Positions 35,077-43,079 of a stretch of 64,000 nt of DNA are shown piece by piece. The notes below the pieces were generated by a model that saw only the letters and a program-made list of their open reading frames with translations, did not search any database and was not told where the DNA came from. Where the stretch lies: positions 34,094 to 98,093 of the forward strand of contig NZ_JBLZFY010000005.1 of NCBI RefSeq assembly GCF_050753365.1. Reading direction: 5' to 3'. Position 1 is the first letter of the stretch. The number at the start of each line of letters is the position of its first letter. The DNA comes from Geminocystis sp050753365 (GTDB lineage Bacteria; Cyanobacteriota; Cyanobacteriia; Cyanobacteriales; Cyanobacteriaceae). The translations under genes were made by a program, and so were the position numbers.

Positions 35077-35496
35077 GTCCTATATTAAGAGTTGTCATCG
35101 ATACTAATTTAGTACTATCGGCGTTAGTATTTGGAGGAAAAGTTAGTCAGTTACGTTTTTGTTGGCAAAATCAGAAGTTCATTCCCTTAATTTCTAAAGC
35201 AACAACCACTGAATTAATTAGAGTTTTAGCTTATCCTAAATTTAAACTAACCAAGACAGAACAAGAAGATTTATTATCAGATTATACCCTATTGTGAAAT
35301 TGTAAAAATGCCTCATAATTTACCCAAAATTCCTCAATGTCGAGATATTTTCGATGAGAAATTTCTAGTTTTGGCAAAGGTAGCAAAGGCAGATTACCTA
35401 GTAACTGGGGATAAAGATTTATTATCGATCGAAGCTGATTTTACTTGTTCAATTATTACTATAGAACAGTTTTTCAATGACATAAATAAAACTTAA
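35073..35496 (+). pseudogene. Frameshifted PIN-family toxin
   Basis: Starts at the ATGA overlap with the antitoxin: MSPILRVVIDTNLVLSALVFGG, the PIN family N-terminus. The frame ends at LLSDYTLL and a stop at 35295-35297. In another frame, from about 35286, CCC TAT TGT GAA continues PYCEIVKMPHNLPKIPQCRD and then FDEKFLVLAKVAKADYLVTGDKDLL, the conserved C-terminal half with the acidic catalytic residues. One base inserted or two lost near 35283-35287 explains it. The broken gene would be about 140 residues if intact. Confidence 0.92.
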
Positions 35497-35549
35497 TTTA
35501 AAGTTTATTATTTTCCTAATTATTGTTTAAAAAATATTAATTATATTAA

Positions 35550-37349
35550 ATGCTTGTTCCTTTAATTAGTGCTTTTATCGGTATTTTAATTAGTCTATTT
35601 AGTTGGCTATTTTATCAAAAAAAAATAAATTTTCTACCTTCCAATTTATCCTCTTTCGGTAATAAAAATAAGCTATTTCTTCTTGGTTTAAATCTTATTA
35701 GTTTAGGACTATTATTCGGTTTAATCGGTTATTTCTTCAATTTTGGGGTGCTTTTTCGTACTCTGCGGGTGGGTTTATTAATTGTTGGTCTATTTTCTCT
35801 TAAAAAATCTTTACAGCAAAATATAGATAATTTTCCTAATTTACCGTTATTTATTAAAAAAATTATTAGGATAACAAATACTCAAATTTTACAAATATTT
35901 GCAGGAATTATTGTTAGTTTTTTATTCCTCAAAAGTATTGTGGCAGTGGATTGGACAGGGGGAGATAGTTGGATGTATCAACTCCCCTTTGCCGCTCGTT
36001 TTTGGGGTTTAGTTTCCCCTGAACAATATATCTTTGAAGCTGAAAGAGAACCTTTTTATAACACAACGACAATGTTGCCTAATATTTTACAAGGTTTTTT
36101 CTGGTATTTGTTGGGAAAAAATCGTCCCCAAGGAGCAAATTTACTCAGTTTTTTTAGTTTAATCGGCTATTTTATTTTCATTAAATATTATCTCAAAATT
36201 CCCTATTATTTATCGGTAATTGCTATTTTAGCTGTGCCTTTAATTCATATCGCTTCGACTGCTTCTTATGTGGATTTATTCACTAATATTGGTTTTTCGA
36301 TCGTACTGATCATAACTTATTTATTGTTTATTAAAGAAGATTTTATTAACTATAAAAATATCTCCATGTTCATTTTAGGAGGATTTATTGCAGGTAATAG
36401 TAAATATTTATTAGTACCTCCTTTAGCCTTAGTAATGGCGTTTGTTTTTGCTAGAATTTTATGGTTAATTTTCTATCGTTTTAACCCTACTAATCGACTA
36501 AAAAATATAGCTATATTATTGATAACAACAGCAGTCGCAAATGTGATAATGTTTCTGACTTCTATTAAAAATATTATTGTCTATCAAAATCCTTTTTATC
36601 CTTTAAAAATAAGCATTTTTGGTTATGAATTAAATCATATTATTGTACCTAGTGGCGATTATATGTCCGATAAAATTGAAGCTATGTCTCCTCTACAAAG
36701 ATGGCTTTTTTCTTTATTAGAAATAGGTGCTTTTGATGAGCGTCGCCCATGGCATTGGACGATCGCAATGGATTATGTTCCCCTTGATGCTGATACCTTT
36801 GGTATGGGGGGATATTTTGCATTTTATGTGGTGTTTAATGTGGTTTTATTTGCTTGGTTATGTCGTCAAAAAAATCCTGAAACTCGTATCGCTTTATGGT
36901 TAGTTATTATCATGAGTTTAGTAACTCCTTTTCTTCCTTTTGCATATCAATTGAGATATTATATGTATTGGATAATGGTGTTAATTACTCTCAATTTATA
37001 CTTATTAATTCAGCAATATGAAATCACTAAAAATAGATGGTTAAAACCGCAAAATTATGCTTATATTGCTATGGCAGTAATGATGATTTTTACCACTCTT
37101 ACTCGTTGGGATTATACCTATCCTAATACTATGTCTTTAGAAAAATTTATGATCGATCGAGTTGATCAAGATGTTATCACGATGTTAGAGGAAAAAAAAG
37201 AGGCTTGTTTAGTGGGTTTTACTCCCCTTACTTTTCTTTATAACTCTGCCTTTCATGAAGGCAAAAATTATAGTGTCAAAGCGGAATTTAACCTCAGTAA
37301 AGAAGAAGTTGAAGAAAAATGTGGCGATCGACCTATAATATATAAGTAA
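35550..37349 (+). CDS. Polytopic membrane protein, GT-C-like glycosyltransferase candidate
   Basis: A 599-residue protein with about 11-13 membrane helices. The loop VDWTGGDSWMYQLPFAARFWGL (about 133-154) places acidic residues after an early helix, as in GT-C lipid-linked sugar transferases. FEAEREPFYNTTTMLPNILQG follows. The C-terminal soluble tail ends KCGDRPIIYK. Activity is inferred only from topology. The last ~75 bases are partly duplicated at 37866-37944 beyond the brnTA genes. Confidence 0.75.
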   Translation: MLVPLISAFIGILISLFSWLFYQKKINFLPSNLSSFGNKNKLFLLGLNLISLGLLFGLIGYFFNFGVLFRTLRVGLLIVGLFSLKKSLQQNIDNFPNLPLFIKKIIRITNTQILQIFAGIIVSFLFLKSIVAVDWTGGDSWMYQLPFAARFWGLVSPEQYIFEAEREPFYNTTTMLPNILQGFFWYLLGKNRPQGANLLSFFSLIGYFIFIKYYLKIPYYLSVIAILAVPLIHIASTASYVDLFTNIGFSIVLIITYLLFIKEDFINYKNISMFILGGFIAGNSKYLLVPPLALVMAFVFARILWLIFYRFNPTNRLKNIAILLITTAVANVIMFLTSIKNIIVYQNPFYPLKISIFGYELNHIIVPSGDYMSDKIEAMSPLQRWLFSLLEIGAFDERRPWHWTIAMDYVPLDADTFGMGGYFAFYVVFNVVLFAWLCRQKNPETRIALWLVIIMSLVTPFLPFAYQLRYYMYWIMVLITLNLYLLIQQYEITKNRWLKPQNYAYIAMAVMMIFTTLTRWDYTYPNTMSLEKFMIDRVDQDVITMLEEKKEACLVGFTPLTFLYNSAFHEGKNYSVKAEFNLSKEEVEEKCGDRPIIYK

Positions 37350-37352
37350 TAA
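37268..37352. repeat. Direct repeat copy 1 (3' end of the membrane-protein gene)
   Basis: Contains GCGATCGACCTATAATATAT (37325-37344) and, upstream, the AATTTAACCTCAGTAAA stretch. Both recur in the same order at 37866-37944. The two copies bracket brnT and the antitoxin gene. Confidence 0.85.
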
Positions 37353-37372
37353 GTAATAAGAAAATATCAAGT

Positions 37373-37645
37373 ATGTTTAAATTTGAATATGATCCCAATA
37401 AAAGTCAATCAAATGTAACAAAGCATGAGATAGATTTTCTCGAAGCCCAAAAATTATGGCAAGACGAAGACTTACTCGAAATACCTGCCAAAACAGAAAC
37501 CGAACCAAGATGGATTGTTATTGGTAAGCTAAAAGAAAAACATTGGACTGCTGTAATTACTTATCGAGGAGATATGATACGCATTATTTCAGTCCGTAGA
37601 GCCAAGAATAAAGAGGTAAAATTGTATGAAAGCTACAGAATTTGA
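37373..37645 (+). CDS. brnT: BrnT-family toxin
   Basis: A 90-residue BrnT RNase toxin. Signature: FEYDPNKSQSNVTKHEIDFLEAQKLW, RWIVIGKLKEKHWTAVITYRGDMIRIISVRRAKNKEVKLY. It overlaps the next gene by 20 bases. BrnT has a RelE-like fold and cleaves RNA to stop growth. The cassette sits between two copies of a direct repeat made of the preceding gene's 3' end. Confidence 0.93.
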   Translation: MFKFEYDPNKSQSNVTKHEIDFLEAQKLWQDEDLLEIPAKTETEPRWIVIGKLKEKHWTAVITYRGDMIRIISVRRAKNKEVKLYESYRI

Positions 37646-37865
37646 CCATAAATTTGAGCAAGGAGAAGATATAATTCCTTACTTAGACTTAACTCAAGCT
37701 AAACGCCCCTTAAAAACACTTAAACAGTCATTACAACAAAAAAACTTCCTAAATATTGAACTACCTCAGTGGATGATTCAACAACTAAACCAACAGGCAC
37801 AACAACAAGGTATTAGTACTGATGTTTTGATACAAGAGTACTTATTGCAACACTTAACACCCTAA
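37626..37865 (+). CDS. BrnA-type antitoxin
   Basis: A 79-residue antitoxin. The N-terminal half binds the toxin (FDHKFEQGEDIIPYLDLTQAKRP). The C-terminal half (FLNIELPQWMIQQLNQQAQQQGISTDVLIQEYLLQHL) is a ribbon-helix-helix DNA-binding module. Order toxin then antitoxin, overlapping, matches brnTA. Intact. Confidence 0.88.
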   Translation: MKATEFDHKFEQGEDIIPYLDLTQAKRPLKTLKQSLQQKNFLNIELPQWMIQQLNQQAQQQGISTDVLIQEYLLQHLTP

Positions 37866-37944
37866 CATATAACGGTTAAATCTTAGCATTTAACTTCAGT
37901 AAAAAGGGAGTTGCGATCGACCTATAATATATAAACAATAAGAT
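37866..37944. repeat. Direct repeat copy 2 downstream of brnTA
   Basis: Noncoding here. ATTTAACTTCAGTAAA (37889 on) and GCGATCGACCTATAATATAT (37913-37932) repeat the last ~75 bases of the 35550-37349 gene, with an internal loss of about 15 bases (GAAGAAGTTGAAG region absent). Confidence 0.85.
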
Positions 37945-38005
37945 TTAGATTCTAATATTAGGCACAGAAAAGGAAGAAGGAGAAAAAGAGGAGAGGGGGA
38001 AGATT

Positions 38006-38164
38006 CATTTATTCTTAATTCTTAATTCTTAATTCTTAATTCTTAATTCTTAATTCTTAATTCTTAATTCTTAATTCTTCATTCTTAATTCTTCATTCTT
38101 AATTCTTAATTCTTAATTCTTAATTCTTAATTCTTCATTCTTAATTCTTAATTCTTCATTCTTT
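38006..38164. repeat. Heptamer repeat (ATTCTTA)n upstream of a glycosyltransferase gene
   Basis: About 22 units of TTAATTC with TTCATTC variants, ending at CATTCTTT directly before the ATG at 38165. No ribosome-binding site is visible between repeat and ATG. Confidence 0.92.
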
Positions 38165-39292
38165 ATGGATTCCCTCGAATTATCAATCATCATGCCTTGC
38201 TTAAATGAAGCAGAAACCCTTGCTACTTGCATCAAAAAAGCACAACAGTATCTTCAAGAATATCAAGTTATCGGAGAAGTGGTTATTGCTGATAATGGTA
38301 GTACTGACGGTTCGCAAGATATTGCGATCGAGATGGGAGCAAGATTAGTTAATGTGAAAGAAAAAGGCTATGGTAGTGCGCTAATGGGGGGAATTATGGC
38401 GGCGCGGGGAGAATTTATTATCATGGCGGATGCGGATGATAGCTATGATTTTACGGCTTTAAATCCCTTTGTAGAAAAGTTGAGAGGTGGTTATGACTTA
38501 GTTATGGGAAATCGTTTTAAGGGTGGCATTAAAGAAGGCGCGATGCCTTTTTTACATAAATATCTAGGGAATCCCGTCTTAACATGGTTAGGGAAATTAT
38601 TTTTTAAGAGTCCTTGTAATGATTTTCATTGTGGCTTAAGGGGGTTTCGCAAACAAGCCATTCTTAACTTAAATTTACGCACAACGGGCATGGAATTTGC
38701 CTCAGAAATGGTGGTAAAAGCCACTTTAAACGGCTTAAAACTAACGGAAGTACCCACTACCTTATCACCCGATGGACGCTCTCGTAAACCCCATTTACGC
38801 ACATGGAGAGATGGTTGGCGACACTTGAGATTTTTATTATTATACAGTCCTCGTTGGTTGTTTCTTTACCCCGGTATTTTTCTGATGGTAATGGGTTTAG
38901 TAGTAACTATGATCTTATTAGCAAGTCCTAGAGTTCACAGTTTATTATATTCTGCCACTGCTATTATTATCGGATTTCAGTTAGTTAATTTTGCTATTTT
39001 TACGAAGGTTTATGCTATCCAAGAAGGGTTATTACCTCCTGATAAAAAGTTGTTTAATCTGCTCGATCGATTTACCTTAGAACAAGGGTTAATTTTAGGT
39101 TCAATTTTGTTTTTAATAGGGCTTATTACTTCCATTCTTGCCCTGTTTCAGTGGGAATCAACGGGTTTTGGGGCATTAAATCCAGTGCTTACCATGCGTT
39201 TAGTTATTCCTTCTGTAACTTCGATCGCCTTGGGATTACAAATCATTTTTGCTAGTTTTTTTCTAAGTGTTTTTCAACTTAAAATTAAATAA
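38165..39292 (+). CDS. Family 2 glycosyltransferase (dolichol-phosphate-mannose-synthase-like)
   Basis: A 375-residue membrane glycosyltransferase. N-terminal GT2 domain: SIIMPCLNEAETLATC, VVIADNGSTDGSQ, GYGSALMGGIMAARG, ADADDSYDF (the metal-binding DxD region) and HCGLRGFRKQA. Four C-terminal membrane helices (about 230-375). Probably moves a sugar onto a polyprenyl-phosphate carrier. The gene begins directly at the end of a heptamer repeat array, so its leader region consists of repeat units. Confidence 0.9.
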   Translation: MDSLELSIIMPCLNEAETLATCIKKAQQYLQEYQVIGEVVIADNGSTDGSQDIAIEMGARLVNVKEKGYGSALMGGIMAARGEFIIMADADDSYDFTALNPFVEKLRGGYDLVMGNRFKGGIKEGAMPFLHKYLGNPVLTWLGKLFFKSPCNDFHCGLRGFRKQAILNLNLRTTGMEFASEMVVKATLNGLKLTEVPTTLSPDGRSRKPHLRTWRDGWRHLRFLLLYSPRWLFLYPGIFLMVMGLVVTMILLASPRVHSLLYSATAIIIGFQLVNFAIFTKVYAIQEGLLPPDKKLFNLLDRFTLEQGLILGSILFLIGLITSILALFQWESTGFGALNPVLTMRLVIPSVTSIALGLQIIFASFFLSVFQLKIK

Positions 39293-39622
39293 GATTTGCT
39301 GAATAAATTAGAAGACTAAAACAATCAAGGCATTCAACACATTAAATGAACTAAACCTTTGATTTTAAGTACTAAAGCAAAATAGATTGTATATTTTAAA
39401 ATTAATGGAAATAACCCATAATCTTTGTTGCCTCTTGCCTGTCTTTATCAGTAAACTTAGATGCGTTCTAGCTTACTCATGGTATTATTTCCCTATCAAT
39501 GACTTTATTTGTTGATTCTCAGTTAACAACATTGTTATTTATTCATTGTTCATTGTAAAATGGACTTAAACAACAAAAAAGTTGTTTAACTATAAAACTA
39601 ATTTACTATACTAAAAGAAAAT
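39293..39622. other. sufB leader region with repeats and operators
   Basis: The 330-base gap upstream of sufB. It starts with a MITE-like fragment (39291-39375: GATTTGCTGAATAAATTAGA, then ACTAAACCTTTGATTTTAAG in inverted order), then a second dispersed sequence (39446-39477, ATCAGTAAACTTAGATGCG; also at 52866), then the SufR-type operator region from 39511 on. Confidence 0.6.
39566..39589. promoter_or_regulatory. SufR-type operator upstream of sufB
   Basis: TTAAACAAC-AAAAAA-GTTGTTTAA is a perfect 9-bp palindrome with a 6-base spacer, containing CAAC-N6-GTTG, the operator described for the iron-sulfur repressor SufR in Synechocystis. It ends 33 bases before the sufB ATG. A second palindrome, TAACAA-CA-TTGTTA (39524-39537), lies 29 bases further upstream and may be a weaker or different site. 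The sufR gene itself is not in the window. Confidence 0.8.
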
Positions 39623-41062
39623 ATGAGCGCTTCCGTTAAAACTCTTGTTAATCAACCTTATAAATACGGATTTATTACAGATATTGAATCAGATACTATT
39701 CCTAAAGGTTTAAGTGAAGATGTGGTGAGATTGATTTCTGGGAAAAAAAATGAACCTCAATTTATGTTAGATTTTCGTCTCAAGTGTTATCATCAATGGT
39801 TGAAAATGAGTGAACCTGAATGGGCTCATGTCGGTTATCCTAGTATCAATTATCAAGATATTATCTATTACAGTGCTCCTAAACAACAAAAGAAAAAATT
39901 AGATAGTCTTGATGAAGTTGATCCAACTCTCCTCGAAACCTTTGAAAAGTTGGGCATTCCTTTATCTGAGCAAAAACGTTTAGGTAATGTCGCCGTTGAT
40001 GCTATTTTTGATAGTGTTTCGATCGCAACCACTTTTAAGGATAAACTAGCTAAAGATGGTGTGATTTTCTGTTCTATTTCCGAAGCGTTACAAGAACATC
40101 CTGATTTAGTACAAAAATATTTAGGTAGTGTTGTACCTGCATCGGATAACTATTTTGCGGCGCTTAATGGTGCAGTTTTTAGTGATGGTTCATTTGTATT
40201 TATTCCTAAAGGGGTAAAATGTCCAATGGAATTATCCACTTATTTTCGCATCAATAATGGCGATACTGGACAGTTTGAGCGTACTTTAATTGTGGCGGAA
40301 GAAGGCGCTTCTGTGAGTTACCTTGAAGGCTGTACCGCTCCTATGTATGATAGTAACCAACTTCATGCGGCGGTGGTGGAATTGGTGGCGTTAGACAACG
40401 CTGATATTAAGTATTCCACAGTACAAAACTGGTATGCAGGAGACGAAAATGGTAAGGGTGGTATTTATAATTTCGTTACTAAGCGCGGTTTATGTAAGGG
40501 AGTCAATTCCAAAATTTCTTGGACTCAAGTGGAGACTGGTTCTGCGATAACATGGAAATATCCTAGCTGTGTTTTAGTGGGAGATAATTCTGTGGGGGAA
40601 TTTTACTCGATCGCCTTGACAAATAATATGCAACAGGCGGACACTGGAACTAAGATGGTACATATTGGCAAAAATACTCGCAGTACGATTATTTCTAAAG
40701 GAATTTCGGCTGGAAACTCCAAAAATAGCTATCGTGGCTTAGTGAAAATGGGTAATAAAGCTACAGGTGCAAGAAATTACTCTCAATGTGATTCTATGCT
40801 GATTGGAGATTGTGCCGAAGCTAACACCTTTCCTTATATCCAAGTCGATAATAGTGGTGCTAAAGTTGAACATGAAGCCTCCACTTCTAAAATTGGGGAA
40901 GATCAATTGTTCTATTTTGCTCAACGAGGTATTTCCGAAGAAGATGCGGTGTCAATGTTGGTAAGTGGATTCTGTAAAGATGTCTTAAACGAGTTACCCA
41001 TGGAATTTGCCGCCGAAGCGGATAAACTTTTGAGTCTCAAATTAGAGGGTAGTGTGGGATAA
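39623..41062 (+). CDS. sufB: SufB, Fe-S cluster scaffold subunit
   Basis: A 479-residue SufB of normal length. Family segments: FIPKGVKCPMELSTYFRIN, EEGASVSYLEGCTAP, KRGLCKGVNSKISWTQVETGSAITWKYPS, and the C-terminal AQRGISEEDAVSMLVSGFCKDVLNELP. SufB with SufC and SufD builds Fe-S clusters and receives sulfur from SufS/SufE. Here sufB is alone: ribBA faces it on the other strand, and sufC, sufD and sufS are not in this window. A SufR-type operator precedes it. Confidence 0.97.
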   Translation: MSASVKTLVNQPYKYGFITDIESDTIPKGLSEDVVRLISGKKNEPQFMLDFRLKCYHQWLKMSEPEWAHVGYPSINYQDIIYYSAPKQQKKKLDSLDEVDPTLLETFEKLGIPLSEQKRLGNVAVDAIFDSVSIATTFKDKLAKDGVIFCSISEALQEHPDLVQKYLGSVVPASDNYFAALNGAVFSDGSFVFIPKGVKCPMELSTYFRINNGDTGQFERTLIVAEEGASVSYLEGCTAPMYDSNQLHAAVVELVALDNADIKYSTVQNWYAGDENGKGGIYNFVTKRGLCKGVNSKISWTQVETGSAITWKYPSCVLVGDNSVGEFYSIALTNNMQQADTGTKMVHIGKNTRSTIISKGISAGNSKNSYRGLVKMGNKATGARNYSQCDSMLIGDCAEANTFPYIQVDNSGAKVEHEASTSKIGEDQLFYFAQRGISEEDAVSMLVSGFCKDVLNELPMEFAAEADKLLSLKLEGSVG

Positions 41063-41167
41063 GTATTAAGTTTTACAAAAAAACCAGATGAAGATGAGAG
41101 GGAGAAAATTGGGTATTAGGGTATTGGGGTATTGGGGAGTAATTGTTGCATGAGTGCCTGTTGTCTT

Positions 41168-41205
41168 TCTTAATTCTTAATTCTTAATTCTTAATTCCTC
41201 ATTCC
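41168..41205. repeat. Heptamer repeat overlapping the ribBA stop codon
   Basis: TTAATTC units, ending TTAATTCCTCATTCC. The minus-strand TGA stop of ribBA (41199-41201) lies inside the last unit, so the repeat forms the stop. Confidence 0.8.
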
Positions 41206-42857
41206 AGCTTATAAATAGTTTGAGTTTCTAAGGGATAATTTAACTCATTAATCGATAAATTTTGAGCAATATTTTTTCTGTCTAAGGTTACTTTTAAGCC
41301 TAACATGGGATCTTCTCCATCGGCGATTAAAAATTGTAAATTATCTAAACTTTCCCATGAGGTAATTTGAGTTAAAATGTCTAAAATTGCTTTTAAATAA
41401 GGGTGATTTTTATGTTTATACCATCCTGATTCGATCGAATTTGCCTTATCAAAACCGAGATGAAAAATCATGGAAGGTTGACTAAATAAGGCGATCGAAA
41501 CTGGTCGGGTTTCTTCCTGTACAATTAAGTTATTACTACGCGCTAAATTCCTTAAATTTTCTAGTTTTTGATAACGTTTTGTGGCAGAATTTAAGGGATT
41601 TTTCCATGTAATTGCTACGGTGCAAAGATAGGTTTGTAATAATAAATGTCCTAATTTTTCGGCTTTGGTGGCTAAATAATTGGAGTTATAGTCATTTGCT
41701 TCTATAAATAATGGTACTCGATCGACAATTTCGATACCATACCCTTTTAACCCTGCTATTTTACGAGGGTTATTGGTAATTAAACGAATCTTACTGATAC
41801 CTAAATCGTTTAACATTTGTGCGCCCATGCCATAATCGCGCAAATCCGCAGGAAAACCTAATTTTTCGTTTGCCTCCACTGTATCAAAACCTTTATCTTG
41901 TAAAGTGTAAGCCTTGAGTTTGTTAACTAAACCTATACCCCGCCCTTCTTGACGTAAATAGACGACAACCCCTAAACCGTGATTCTCTATCATTTTTAAT
42001 GCCGCTTGTAACTGCATTCGACAATCACAACGTAATGAGCCTAAAGCGTCTCCTGTCAAGCATTCTGAGTGCATTCTTACCATGACGGGATGATGTCCAA
42101 ATTCGTTAATATCTCCTTTCACAATGGCGATATGCTCAGTATTATCTAAGGCGTTACGATAGGCGTAGATTTGAAAATCGCCGAATTGACTGGGAAAGTT
42201 ACAAATTGTTTCTCTATAGACAAATCGATCGTACTTTAGGCGATAACTGATTAAATCAGCAATGCTAATTAATTTTAAGTGATGTTGTTGAGCATAGTTA
42301 TAAAGTTCGGGTAATCTTGCCATACTGCCGTCTGGATTCTGGATTTCACAAATTACCCCCGCAGGATATAACCCTGCTAACCTTGCTAAATCTACGGCAG
42401 CCTCTGTATGCCCAGCCCTTTTCAAAACCCCTCCTTTTTTGGCGCGTAGGGGGAAAATATGCCCCGGTCTTGCTAAATCTTCGGGTTGTGTGGTAGGATT
42501 AATGGCAATTTGAATAGTTTTGGCTCGATCGTCCGCAGAAATACCAGTGCTTACCCCCAAATGTTTTGCTCCATCGATACTCACGGTAAAAGCAGTTTGG
42601 TTACTATCAGTATTTTTCGTCACCATTAAGGGCAAATCTAACTCGTCTAATCTTTCTCCAGTCATTGCCAGACAAATTAAACCCCTTGCTTCCACCGCCA
42701 TAAAATTAATCATATCTGGGGTAGCAAATTGAGCGGCACAAATCACATCTCCTTCATTTTCTCTATTTTCATCGTCCACAACTACAACTGAACGACCAGC
42801 TTTTATATCTGCTAATGCTTCTTCGATCGAATTAAATGGGATATTTTCTATAGACAC
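41199..42857 (-). CDS. ribBA: RibBA, DHBP synthase / GTP cyclohydrolase II
   Basis: A 552-residue bifunctional riboflavin enzyme. The N-terminal DHBP synthase has DDENRENEGD and GHTEAAVDLARLAG. The cyclohydrolase II part has MHSECLTGDALGSLRCDC (zinc cysteines), RQEGRGIGL and DLGISKIRLITNNPRK. It makes both precursors of riboflavin from GTP and ribulose 5-phosphate. About 130 residues beyond the usual end (from about 420) form an extra C-terminal domain, as found in cyanobacterial RibBA; its role is not clear. Confidence 0.95.
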   Translation of the reverse strand: MSIENIPFNSIEEALADIKAGRSVVVVDDENRENEGDVICAAQFATPDMINFMAVEARGLICLAMTGERLDELDLPLMVTKNTDSNQTAFTVSIDGAKHLGVSTGISADDRAKTIQIAINPTTQPEDLARPGHIFPLRAKKGGVLKRAGHTEAAVDLARLAGLYPAGVICEIQNPDGSMARLPELYNYAQQHHLKLISIADLISYRLKYDRFVYRETICNFPSQFGDFQIYAYRNALDNTEHIAIVKGDINEFGHHPVMVRMHSECLTGDALGSLRCDCRMQLQAALKMIENHGLGVVVYLRQEGRGIGLVNKLKAYTLQDKGFDTVEANEKLGFPADLRDYGMGAQMLNDLGISKIRLITNNPRKIAGLKGYGIEIVDRVPLFIEANDYNSNYLATKAEKLGHLLLQTYLCTVAITWKNPLNSATKRYQKLENLRNLARSNNLIVQEETRPVSIALFSQPSMIFHLGFDKANSIESGWYKHKNHPYLKAILDILTQITSWESLDNLQFLIADGEDPMLGLKVTLDRKNIAQNLSINELNYPLETQTIYKLE

Positions 42858-42920
42858 AATTTAAAACTTACAATGGGGTAACTATTTTTACTCCATTTTA
42901 CCAGAAAATAAAGGCGTTCA

Positions 42921-43030
42921 AAGAATGAAGAATAAAGAATGAGGAATGAAGAATGAAGAATGAGGAATGAAGAATGAAGAATTAATAGGATTTACTTTAC
43001 CGATTACCGATTACCGATTACCGATTACCC
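42921..43030. repeat. Heptamer repeats GAATGAA/GAATGAG and CGATTAC
   Basis: About nine units of GAATGAA/GAATGAG (42921-42985), then four of CGATTAC (about 43000-43030), in the gap between ald and ribBA. Two different period-7 families sit side by side. Confidence 0.88.
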
Positions 43031-43079
43031 ATTATCCATTACTTCCCTTTATCAAAATACTATGAAATACTCTAATAAG

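Noticed and set aside
41085..41165. Purine-rich and period-7-like sequence between sufB and ribBA as a possible small RNA
   Set aside because: No stable fold with a T-tract that I could see; it looks like repeat debris.
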